A stretch of 64,000 nucleotides of DNA from Marasmius tenuissimus (lineage: Eukaryota; Basidiomycota; Agaricomycetes; Agaricales; Marasmiaceae): positions 1,798,001 to 1,862,000 of the forward strand of contig JAQOTA010000071.1 of the NCBI GenBank assembly GCA_029532415.1. The letters run 5' to 3'. Of the stretch, positions 46,942-56,545 are shown in pieces. Each line of letters begins with the position of its first letter. Position 1 is the stretch's first letter. A model generated the notes under the pieces. The model saw only the letters and a program-made list of their open reading frames with translations, was not told where the DNA came from and did not search any database. Made by a program: the position numbers and the translations under genes.

Positions 46942-48978
46942 TTAAGAGTTAACAAGCTCCACTTCCAAGCTTTCTTTGACAAGCATGTCAGAAGCCAGTC
47001 GCTTGCGCTCGGCGTCGCCTTTCGCGATGAAATGGGCTCGCGCGGTCAACTTGGGCCCGTCCGGTTGCTTCGCACAGAGCCAAAGTAGGCCGCTTAGCAT
47101 CGTGTCCTTCTCGACCTCGTCTGGGGCCACGAGTCCGTAAGATGGATGTCACAAGTATCAGAAAACGTCACTTACACTTCTTGCTTGCCTTGCCGATGTC
47201 CACAGAGACAGAAACTTTGTCCTTCTGAGGCTTAGATTCCGTTTGGGAGGGGTGCGGGGAAACCCTCTTCTTGAAAGCTTCCATGCGCTGCTCGTCCATC
47301 TGCATGGCATCTTTCATCTTGCCTTCCCATTCGTTTGAAAGCGACTGTTCCTTCATATTCAGAAACCAAACTCAATCTGCAATGATAGATGAGCTTACCG
47401 CATTTCCGAAGCATTCCTTGGCATCGGTATGCGCCGCGGTGAACTTCTGAGCAACTTCGTCCGAGACAGTGAAGTTGCCGGGATCTTTCGTCCTGTGGTC
47501 AGCGGCGGCCTTGAGGGCGTCTGTAGACTTAGCAAAGGCCCTTTAGATACAATGTTAATGTTTTTATGAGCAACCGTTGCAGTACTATAGAAAAATCCGA
47601 GACTTACTCCTCTATGTTCGTCTGTTGATCGTGGGTCTTTGCTTCCCAGCTCTTGATCAGGGCCTCACATTCTCTGATCAAGGCAACGGCTTGGCCAAAG
47701 TAGGGTCGCGCAATCTTTGCTGCCATCCTGCGTAGTGTCAGGATGTCGGGTAAATTGAGTTGAGCGAACTAAAGAGAATAGGCACAGAATAAAGGCAGTC
47801 AGCTATCATGTCCTCCAACACCATGGGGAAAAGGAAGAGATTACCAGTCCTGGTTTCAAGAATTTCATGTACTCCTTCAAGGCCGTTTCCAGCGTATCAG
47901 CAGTAGAGGGGGCCTCCAAGTGCTCATTGACTATCGTAGCCGTTCTATCCGATTAGGTGTAAACGATGTTGAGAATTGGCCGAAACTGAGAACTCGCGAA
48001 GAAACTCACTTGAGCGTCTCCTCCCACACCTTACGGGTATTCAACAACTTCCACAGTGCATTTTCGTCGCGGGATTCGCCCGCTGCATGAGCCTTGTCAA
48101 AGAGGAAATGTACGAGCATCCAAAACTGCACTGTGGCAATGCTGATTGCCTGGACCTAAGTAGAATCATCAGTCAGGGTACCAGCTGGGATTCAGAAAGT
48201 TGCACGTACAATCTCCGGATCGGTTGTAGAGTCTTCAGAAGACCATTTCGCCAGGGAAGTCTCGGTCCTCTTCAGGTGACCAGCCAATTCTTTGTACAAC
48301 TTATGTTTGATCTTTAGTGCTGCAGCGAGCGTGGGTATCTTGTTCTGTATATCGACGATATGGGCGTAGTCGTCGGTAAATGGAGCTCGCTTGACGCTTG
48401 AGAAGTCAGGTTTCTGATGCCCTATCAGCGTTCACAACACCACTAACGGAGTGTGATGGTACAAACCTGTGTCACTGAAGAAGGGACGGCGACAATCGCG
48501 GCGCCCAGCCCATCTCTGGTCTTCCTGTAAAACTGGGCGAGTGCGATGCAAGTGTCAATGGTACCGACTTTGTCGTATTGACTTTCGACGTTGTTGCCCT
48601 CCTCGAAGAGCAAAGACAGCTTTAACAGCTCCCTGGAGACATAGAAACTGGTGTCAGCGTCGGCATATAGAGTAGATGGGCGAAAACCTACTCCTCGATC
48701 TTGTCAATAGCGGTCGTATAGTCTTCGAATAACCTCAACTGTTCGGCGGCATCGCTCGAAGTTTCGAGCTTGCCGATCCATTCGTTGAGAGTTTTATTGA
48801 CGTCCCGGTAATCAGAAACAACGGAGTAGATGTACGTGGTGTTTCGCTTCGCCTGGCAGGCATCATAGCCGACGACCTTGACCAACCGTTGGATGAGTTC
48901 GGTAGCCGCTGGGCCTGTGGCTTCCGAGTCTGAGCCAAAGCCGGTCAGATGGTCGAAGAGTGAGATGGTAGAAGACAT
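46942..48978 (-). CDS. Hypothetical alpha-helical cytosolic protein
   Basis: Not recognised. Start ATG at 48978: MSSTISLFDHLTGFGSDSEA, then LIQRLVKVVGYDACQAKRNT and YTTAIDKIEE at the first donor. Further exons read ELLKLSLLFEEGNNVESQYD, ALAQFYRKTRDGLGAAIVAV, YAHIVDIQNKIPTLAAALKI, QAISIATVQFWMLVHFLFDK, NEHLEAPSTADTLETALKEY, ILTLRRMAAKIARPYFGQAV, FTVSDEVAQKFTAAHTDAKE and, at the end, DEVEKDTMLSGLLWLCAKQP. The stop is at 46942 after VELVNS. About eight short introns, roughly 500 residues. The composition is strongly helical and charged, without membrane helix, signal peptide or zinc motif; a bundled-helix scaffold or tethering protein is possible. The frame is continuous and splice sites are good, so it is a real gene. 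Confidence 0.7.
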
Positions 48979-49685
48979 AGCGGGGCTTTGGGAGGTTGGG
49001 GAGGTTGGAGAACTCTGTTGGTTGAGGACTGTGCTGTGAAAACCTTTCTTTTAAAGACCGAAAGTAGCCGTACACGCGACGCCTGGCATCAAACCACTGG
49101 CTTGCCTATCTTTAGGACGGCCTCCAGAAGAAGGAACTGGTGGCATCTTAAGCGCCTAAGAAACCCTCAGCTGATAGCGACCTTGCTTCCTCCAGTAGTC
49201 GAAAGCTGCGATCGATGAGATCTGTTAACGAACAGACGCAAGCAATGGATCTGTCATGATTCATCATTTTCAGACCGACATGAAAGGAAGAAAAGGTGGC
49301 ATGTACTTCAAAAGTGGGCGTCAAGACGCAATCGGTGGCGCCGTGGGCCGGGTTGCACCTTAATAACTCCCCACGGCACATGCTATTCTGGTCCTCGCGT
49401 CGACCTCGAAGGATAGGCGCTTATCGTCGATATTTGAACTGTCCGGGCAGAGCATAGAAGACCGTAGAAAGCTTGGTCTGAGATCTTCTTGGAGATACCC
49501 GTATGTGCAGAGTGCGGAGTCGTCTCGAGGTGACGGAAATTAAAGACTTGTGGTGAAGACCGGCAGGCATGTAATCTTCGCACGAGGGAGGAATAGAGCC
49601 AGTTTGGATACGGCAGGTACTGTACACACATTCATCGGTAGCATAGCGACGCAGGCTTGATATTATTCTGAGTCGATTAAGTTTC
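48979..49685. other. Intergenic region
   Basis: 707 bp between the helical protein's start and the 3' end of family M copy 4. The right end of the gap holds that copy's 3' UTR. No gene supported; minus-strand frames at 49383-49631 lack motifs. Confidence 0.4.
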
Positions 49686-50441
49686 TTAATTTGCGACGAG
49701 CCTGAATGCGAGCAGAAGTGGTATGGAGGCGAAGGCAACAACGCACGAGGTGACAATCTGGACGGATAATGCCTCGTCCGTCCAGACGAACACCATGACC
49801 TGTGCAAAGAGACACCCTGCGCCCAGAGAAGAACATATGAGCCCTGCGGAAGAGGTCAGCAGGTATCCCATTGTATTGAAGTAAAACCTACAGTGAAACA
49901 CCATGAGGTACCAGGATGTGTTCAAACCATAAATTCTGAGCAATCCAAGGATCCCGCTCGAGGAGTGTAGATAACCCGACTGGGGTCCATGAAAGTCTCG
50001 ACGTGCCGAAACGTCAATGAGGGCAGCAAACTTGTTCGCAAGGAGGAGTGCATTGATCGTGGAGCTGAGATTTAGAACGAAAGATAGATGGGAGAGTATG
50101 GCAAGTGGGATCTGAGGACCAATTTGTTTCTTGTGGAATACTAGAAGCAGGGTCGAGACAGCGGTAAGGATTGAAGACTGTAGTGAATGTGGTATTGGCG
50201 CCTGTGTATGAGATAGGAGGGATGAACGTACAGTCACAGCACTAGTTTTGAATGTTCCTATCCAACGCCGTTCCGTGGCCTTGACCAATGGTGGTAGTTG
50301 ATCTGGGAGAAAATGTGATTCCTTCCTGATTTCCAGATCGGAGGTGACAGCAAACTTACAGGTCAAAAGCACGTCGCCTCTAGCCTCGAGAACCTCGGAG
50401 CTCTGGTGTTGCCCGTTCTCAAATCGAGATTGATGCTCCAT
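49686..50441 (-). CDS. Small membrane protein, family M copy 4
   Basis: ATG at 50441 gives MEHQSRFENGQHQSSEVLEA, RGDVLLT plus one base. After a phase-1 intron comes Y-QLPPLVKATERRWIGTFK, TSAVT; after another, QSSILTAVSTLLLVFHKKQI, PLAILSHLSFVLNLSSTINA, LLLANKFAALIDVSA, GPQSGYLHSSSGI, LLRIYGLNTSWYLMVFHC. The last exon gives GLICSSLGAGCLFAQVMVFV, and a fourth helix ending RLVAN at 49686. All family landmarks are present: LPxLV, the helix-2 Ser/Ala-rich block, a Lys-containing loop (KF/KLG), G-Y-(L/I), and the FHC/HW splice junction. Four membrane helices predicted, about 195 residues. Unlike copies 1-3 no family S copy or relic is seen next to it. Function unknown. Confidence 0.65.
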   Translation of the reverse strand: MEHQSRFENGQHQSSEVLEARGDVLLTCKFAVTSDLEIRKESHFLPDQLPPLVKATERRWIGTFKTSAVTVRSSLLSHTQAPIPHSLQSSILTAVSTLLLVFHKKQIGPQIPLAILSHLSFVLNLSSTINALLLANKFAALIDVSARRDFHGPQSGYLHSSSGILGLLRIYGLNTSWYLMVFHCRFYFNTMGYLLTSSAGLICSSLGAGCLFAQVMVFVWTDEALSVQIVTSCVVAFASIPLLLAFRLVAN

Positions 50442-51528
50442 GTCATGTATTGTGGATGATAGCTGTCGAGATCGAGCACGGGTTAGGAAGCGCCGAGTGC
50501 TTTGTAGCTGCAAAGATGGGGTTGTTCAGGGAAATGAGGTCTTGAAAGGTCAGCGGCATTTAACATTGAGCATCGGGTCTCGAACCCAAATGTTAATACT
50601 CAGTTCATTGGTGGTCAACTTGAGCGATTGCTTGGATATCTGCGTTCTTCGGCGGCAATAACGGAGGAAAGTTATGAGACGTATGTGCCACCTCACAACC
50701 ATCGCAAAAGAAAAAAAGAGATTAATCCCCCGTAGGAGGACAACATGCCTCTTGTAGTCATGTGCGAATAGTCGTGGAGATCGAAATTCAATCAGCCCAG
50801 GATGGTAGGTTGAAGGGAACGGAAAAGTCGATAAGCATTCAGTGAAATAGACGCTGTAAAAGCTGTAAAATGACCGAGGGGTTACGATTTGGTAGCAGTA
50901 GCCAGCCAACAGGTAAACGCGTGTTTCTGGGGATGATCCGGTCAGTCAACAGGTAGTCAAAGCCAATGAGACCTCGCTGGACACACACCAACTAAGTAAC
51001 TTTAGCCATCCCCACAAACGAGGTCCCAGTTTACGGGGTTCGATTGATCCGCGCTACCTCAGCGCAACCTTCTCTTGTAGAGAGAACACGTTGAGAAATG
51101 TGACTGAGCGAACTAGGAATTCAAAAGTCGACGCGACGGAAAGGCAGGATCGCATGAATCGTTATGACCATTCCTTGGCAATGCTCACTTGAGTTTGAAT
51201 ACCAAGAATTCGGTCAAAATCCTGGCAAGGAGAGCAGACAGGATCGAGTTAGCGGACCGGGACATCGTGGTCTCGAAGCAAAGAAGAAGCGCGAGAATCT
51301 TGATCACCGGGCTCCTCGTCTAACTTAGCCACCGCTGGAACAATTTGGCCTCGTGATATGTTACCAGATAATAAACCAGAAAGGAAAAGCGTCGCTAAAC
51401 TAGGCAGGGTGCCGACGGAACCACACTTTTGCTGCCAACTAGACCTGTGACCGGCCCGTCAATGAGCAAGCGTCGACGACTTTTCTTGTGAGGGGTCGGT
51501 TACAGGCCTAGCTGCCAACCCAGTGTTA
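50442..51528. other. Gene-poor stretch
   Basis: 1.09 kb upstream of family M copy 4, including its promoter. No credible coding chain seen. Confidence 0.4.
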
Positions 51529-51910
51529 CTGGGTTTTGCATAATAGCGTGAACACGCAATTTTTTTATTTCACGTCGGGCTCCTCGGAGCACTCATACTG
51601 CCGGTGGGGCAGTATGGGCTGCCGTTGGTTTGAGAGACCTGCAAGATTGAGCTTCGAGCGAGCTTTCTTACTTCCATCCACAATACTGACCCCAGGCAAG
51701 CCTGAGCCAGTTGACACATTCCAGAAGAGGGTAAATAATCCTACTTGTGGGCTTCAACGGTACACAATCCAGTCAGAGAAGGTCAAAGCCACTGCGGGAT
51801 ATCCCGACGGAGGTCAAATCTCCGTGTTGCCACAGCGGCTGGAGTGTCGGACCGGGTCACGTAAGGCGAAATATTTTCTTCGCGTGTTCACGCTATTATG
51901 CAAAAACCAG
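51529..51910 (+). mobile_element. MITE-like element, copy 2 (intact ends)
   Basis: 382 bp, non-coding. Left end CTGGGTTTTGCATAATAGCG and onwards pairs with the right end CGCTATTATGCAAAAACCAG with one mismatch; the inverted repeat runs about 29 bp through gtgaacacgc. TA dinucleotides at 51527-51528 and 51911-51912 look like the target duplication, as for Tc1/mariner-derived MITEs. Copy 1 at 29959 matches over nearly its whole length in the opposite orientation, with scattered substitutions. Short frames within it are not genes. Confidence 0.82.
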
Positions 51911-51986
51911 TATATGTTTGCCACACCGCCACGCATTCGAAATCTTTACATCTCTTGTGGCTACTACTGGCTAGGCCTGTAACTGA

Positions 51987-52630
51987 CCTGACTGTGACGA
52001 TGGCAAGCATGTACAGTCAGGCCTGTAAAACGGAAGTTTCCGGTCGCGGAAAGTTTTTATGATCGAGCGGGGTCGCGGTCCGCGCGTCCCTTTCCCCTTT
52101 TGTCGTATACCATATAGAGAAACCGCTGCTTTCTCGCTATTTTGGCCACATATGAAGCTTCAAGACCATATATTGCCCGGTATGTTCCTCTGCTGCACTG
52201 TAATAACCCTTTGAATCAGAAGTGTTTTATGTTTCCTTGTTTATTGAAGGTATTGGGATAATTTCGGCTTTTCGCTCGCCCACAGAGCTGAGGTACTCAT
52301 TGGAGGGGAGCCCCTCGCGATGGGGGATTATTGATGACGATGTAGACACGTCCTTTGATCCTACTAATGCTCAGTAAGTCAAGAAGAACCAGGATTTTAG
52401 GCATATCTCGCGCCTACCAACATCTAGAAGCGATTTCAGCCATGGTTGAGCTCCCCCAACGTGAGAATCTCCTTCCCTAGTGAGGGTGTCTTGGCGGTTC
52501 CCTTTTAGGCAGTGGACGAAAGGAGCAACGGATGAGCGGTCCGCAGCCCCCGCCCGATCATAAGAACTTTCTGCGACCGGAAACTTCCGTTTTACAGGTC
52601 CCTACATACATGCTTGCCATCGTCAGGTAG
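51987..52630. mobile_element. Non-coding element with about 90 bp terminal inverted repeats
   Basis: The left arm (51987-52080) includes acgatggcaagcatgta, cctgtaaaacggaagtttcc, ggtcgcggaaagtttttatg and atcgagcgggg. The right arm (about 52535-52630) carries the same series in reverse complement, with few changes. At each end the outermost repeat encloses a smaller palindrome: cctgactgt...acagtcagg on the left and gtccctac...gtagggac on the right. The interior of about 450 bp has no long frame. It lies only 77 bp from the MITE copy 2 and is a different family. Fold-back or MITE-like; target duplication not resolved. Confidence 0.72.
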
Positions 52631-52637
52631 GGACATG

Positions 52638-53624
52638 CTTCAGGTCTAACTACTGGCTTATCGAAACTGTCTCCCTGCTCGAGACTCTGTTACTCGTGCG
52701 TGAGATCTCCTACGTCAGAAACAGACTCATCAGGAGCAAAGCTGGGCCTTATTGGCCGGCACCAAGTTTGCCAGGCGCACAGAACTTTTGGACTCAAGTC
52801 CATTCCAGTGAACCCTTGGTCAAATTTTAGAGTTTGGTCGCTAGTTTGTGCTCAAACGCCTTCAGGTTGCTTTTCAACCTGACAGCGCTGGATGGCCAGT
52901 GATAGCGGCTTTTACAGTTTTGTCCTCAAAAAATATCTTATGACCACGTCCTGGTTGGTATCGGGATTCCTCGATGTTGTTCCAACCGCGGGCTGACACC
53001 TGCTCAATCTCTCTTTTCCCTCAGGTTACGTGACTTTCATCCCGTCAGACTTGCTGGCTGCTCAAGCTCCAGTGTCGCACATACGCACCAGCTTCTCGGG
53101 CGTAGGCTCTCATGTTAATGCGAGCACTCGTCGATATCTCGAGCGTTCAACGTTGATCTCAGAACTTTGGCTCGAATCTCGGTACATTGACCGTGGTCGA
53201 ACATTCAAGCTTGTGGTCGAATAGTGCGAGTCTCAAGAGACATCGCACATATATATGGCGTGCCCAACTTTCCACTGCATATTTGCTTCATTGAGAGTCC
53301 CCCTTCGACTCAGCCGGGCACAGGTCGGAGGGTGCAGGGATCTGGCATGATACAGTTTTTTGTCGATTCTACGTGGAGTTGTCTTTTTGAGCCTGATTAC
53401 ACCCCGCAAACTTGTTGGTAGTTCGTCTCCGCGTACCACCCAGTGTTCTACCGCTCAGTGCTCTTCGTCGAACTCGTGAAAATAGGATGAATTTCATTCG
53501 CTGCCTTCTCCATGTGGGGTCGATCAATGGTATAATCACATGTGAATCTTACCGGTATTTGCTCATAAGGGTGATCTGGCGCCGGAGACCGCCAACGCAC
53601 CTCTCTTTCTTTGTTACCACCACC
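52638..53624. other. Gene-poor stretch ending in the promoter of the first dehydrogenase
   Basis: Up to about 53.45 kb nothing is supported; a 64-codon frame at 53030-53224 has no motif. The last 150 bp are conserved with the second gene's promoter and listed separately. Confidence 0.4.
53482..53624 (+). promoter_or_regulatory. Duplicated promoter of cytochrome b5-acyl-CoA dehydrogenase 1
   Basis: Shares ordered blocks with 56405-56545: tgaatttcattcgc, cgatcaatg-tata/atacaatcacatg, ttgctcat(a/t)agggngctctg-type sequence, ccggag, and the ttaccaccaccatg start context. Conservation between tandem duplicates may reflect shared regulation or simply recent duplication. Confidence 0.6.
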
Positions 53625-56050
53625 ATGTCTCCAAATCTCAAGCAATTTACCAGAGAAGAGGTCGCAAAGGTTTGTGTTCTCTGCCAGTCATTTTCAGGGT
53701 CTTTCAATGTCATTTTTTTCGCCCTAAATAGCACAACAAGCCCGATGACCTGGTATTTCGTTCACTTGCTCGCTCGCCAGAGGAAGATATAACCGCGATA
53801 ATGTCTTAGTGGATTATAATAGACTCTAATGTCTATGACTTGACCCGTTTCAAGGGAATGCACCCAGGAGGTCTTGCAGCTCTGGTTGATCCGGAAGTTG
53901 GTATGTGATATCATCGGATGATCTAAAGCCTACTTTCCTTATCGCTTTCGCAGCCGGCCAAGATGCAACAGACGTCTTTTACGGTCTTCATCGGACGGAA
54001 GTTCTCGACAAACCCCAGTACAAACGCCTTATTGTCGGTAGAATCCAAGGCGAAGAAAGTGTCTTCAACGCTCGTGTGCCAGGAGAGTTGAGCAACGTAC
54101 CATACGCCGAACCGACATGGCTCGCAGAGGGCTATTACAGCCCTTACTTTACCGAGGTGAGTGCTCATGAATAGCGTAGTTCGTCGAGCTCGTTCTCATG
54201 TGTTAACCGCTGGCAGAACCATCGCAAATTCCAAAAGGCAGTGCGTGAATTCATCGACGAACACGTCTACCCGGACGCTCAGGTATGTCCAGGCGACATT
54301 TCGCTATTCGATGATATCACTGAAACTATTTCACTATAGGCGAGAGAGGAAGACGGCAAAAGACCCGATCAGAAGGTTCTCGACAAGATGGCGTACGTGC
54401 TTGATACTCGCGAATTGTTATCGTCGTTGACGATTCAGCTATAGCGAGATGGAGCTACACGCTATGAGGATGGGCCCTGGGAAGCACTTGAAAGGGCGCA
54501 AGCTCATGGGTGGGCTCGTGAAACCAGAGGAATTTGATTACTTCAACGAAGTGCGTGCACACTGTTTCGTGCAGCTGCTTGAATCTCACAACTCGGGCAG
54601 TTGATCATCACTCAGGAGCTGGCGCGTTGTGGAGCCCGAGGATACGGTGATGGTGAGTATCTCATGATAGGCCATACGAAATCCCTTGATGAGCCTTTCT
54701 ATTAGGCCTTTTGGCAGGAAAGGTTATCGGTTTGCCCCCAGTGTTAAACTTTGGTAGCGAGGAGCTCAAGGCCAGGATCGTTCCGGATATCCTCACGGGC
54801 AAGAAATTTATATGTTTGGCCATCTCGGAGGCTTACGCAGGGAGCGATGTCATGGGCTTGCAAACAACCGCCGTCAAGAGCGAAGATGGAAAAGAGTGGA
54901 TCATTAATGGGTCAAAGAAGTGGATCACCAACGGAACGTTTGCCGATTATTTCACGGTCGGCTGCAAGACTGAGGTGGGTTACAACGCTTCAGATACGAA
55001 TGGATCCCCCGGTCTTACAATTCTCTAGGACGGCTTTACTGTCATCCTTGTCGAGCGCGGAGAGGGCGTTGAGACTCGGGCTATCAAGACGAGCTACTCA
55101 TCCGCGGCTGGAACGGCGTACATTACTTTCGATAACGTACGGGTTCCAGTTGCGAACACTCTTGGTGAGGAGGGTGGAGGAATCTTCGTCATCCTTAGGT
55201 GAGCGACATCGTTCTATCGGCACCAAGCTTTTTCAATCCTCGTCCCTAGCAACTTTAATCACGAACGATGGGTTATGTGTTGCTCGTCTGCGCGTGCTCA
55301 GAGGTCTATCAGTGAGTGTACCGTATCATTTCCCCCTCAAGGTCGCACTGACACTATATTGCAGTCGAGGAGTGTCTCAAGTACGTATCATGCCGCCGGT
55401 GAAGACCTTCATTAACGGGGTCTTATAGATGGGCGTCCCAGCGAAAGGCATTTGGAAAGCCTCTCACATCGCAAGCGGTTATTCGTTCAAAGTTGGCGGG
55501 AATGATCGCACGGGCAGAGAGTACGTTTGCCTTGGGTTCTGATTCGACTAATAAGCTCACGGCTCTTGTACAGGCGTGCAAAATTGGCTGGAGAGTATCA
55601 CTTACCAGATGTGCAATATGGTTAGTCGCATGGTCTTCAGTCACGAAATCATACTCAACTCATTCTATCGTAGTCGTACAAACAACAAGCTAGCAAGCTC
55701 GCTGGGTGAGCCGAGGTCCACAACTACAACGCCCTTCGCTTGCTCATATCATTGTGTGCCAGGCAAATCGCTTTCTTGAAGAGCTACTCAACGTCTTGCG
55801 CTCAGGAGACAGCGAGGGATGCTGTCCAAATCTTCGGTGGTAGAGGCATCACGAAGACTGGAATGGGAAGATTCATCGAACATGTAAGTTCTCTCCGGAA
55901 CAACTTTCGTCTGATGTTGTTGCTCATCCTTTAATCTAGTACCATCGTACGATTCCGTTCGACGCACTTCTCGGTGGAGCTGAGGATGTTCTGAGTGATC
56001 TTGGTGTACGACAAGCGCTGCGTGGCATGCCTTCGAACGCTAGACTCTAG
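53625..56050 (+). CDS. Cytochrome b5-acyl-CoA dehydrogenase fusion, copy 1 (peroxisomal)
   Basis: FAD enzyme expected to oxidise acyl-CoA to 2-enoyl-CoA, with an N-terminal cytochrome b5 haem domain found in fungal members. Exon 1 MSPNLKQFTREEVAK joins H-NKPDDLWFIVDSNVYDL; haem ligands are the His of MHPGG and of YGLHRTE. The dehydrogenase domain starts at NHRKFQKAVREFIDEHVYPD; FAD/substrate motifs are FICLAISEAYAGSDV (signature) and KKWITNGTFADYFTVG. FVILSNFNHERWVM has Glu in the place used as catalytic base by isovaleryl- and long-chain-CoA dehydrogenases. The usual C-terminal YEGT site is replaced by LLGGAED. FGGRGITKTG is the second signature. The protein ends SNARL, and ARL fits the PTS1 consensus for peroxisomal import. 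About 500 residues; all roughly twelve introns sit where copy 2 has them. Substrate length unknown. Confidence 0.92.
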
Positions 56051-56545
56051 ATTATTTCGGGCTTGAACTTGGGAGTCTCTTTTCGCACTCAGGATACTCG
56101 CATCTACACACATACATACATACAGTTTCAGGCTCTTCTTCATATATTGTACCCATAGGTGTAATCTCCATCGTAATCATTTGTGTATTCGAGCGGCCGG
56201 GTATAACGAGTTGATTTTCAGGCTGCGAACCTTTCGAGTTGCTTTCGAAGTTGCTTAAACTGTGAGACTCGCTATAGGTAGCGAAGTTCGCTACATGACT
56301 CAATGAAGTCTCTGGGTGCTCTGCAGGGGTCTGCGGGCCCTTGGTGAGTTTATAGCCCCAGGTCCAGCCCCGTTCTCTGGTCAAAGCTGGCTGTCCAAAA
56401 TACCGTGAATTTCATTCGCCGGTGGTACACGTGGGTGACGATCAATGATACAATCACATGCAAGTCCACACTGCCCAAATTCGCTCATTAGGGCGCTCTG
56501 ACCCGGAGGCTGTCAGCAATTCTCCCCTTCTTCATTACCACCACC
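56051..56545 (+). promoter_or_regulatory. Intergenic region with duplicated promoter of copy 2
   Basis: 495 bp between the tandem dehydrogenases. The first half holds copy 1's 3' end (catacatacata repeat near 56106). The second half (56405-56545) repeats the promoter blocks of copy 1 and adds a palindromic cacgtg at about 56430 that copy 1 lacks. Confidence 0.55.

Noticed and set aside
51536..51982. 148-codon frame over the MITE at 51.5 kb, with a similar frame in the 29.9 kb copy
   Set aside because: Its start lies within the terminal inverted repeat and the two copies do not keep one long frame; it is a by-product of the element, not a transposase.
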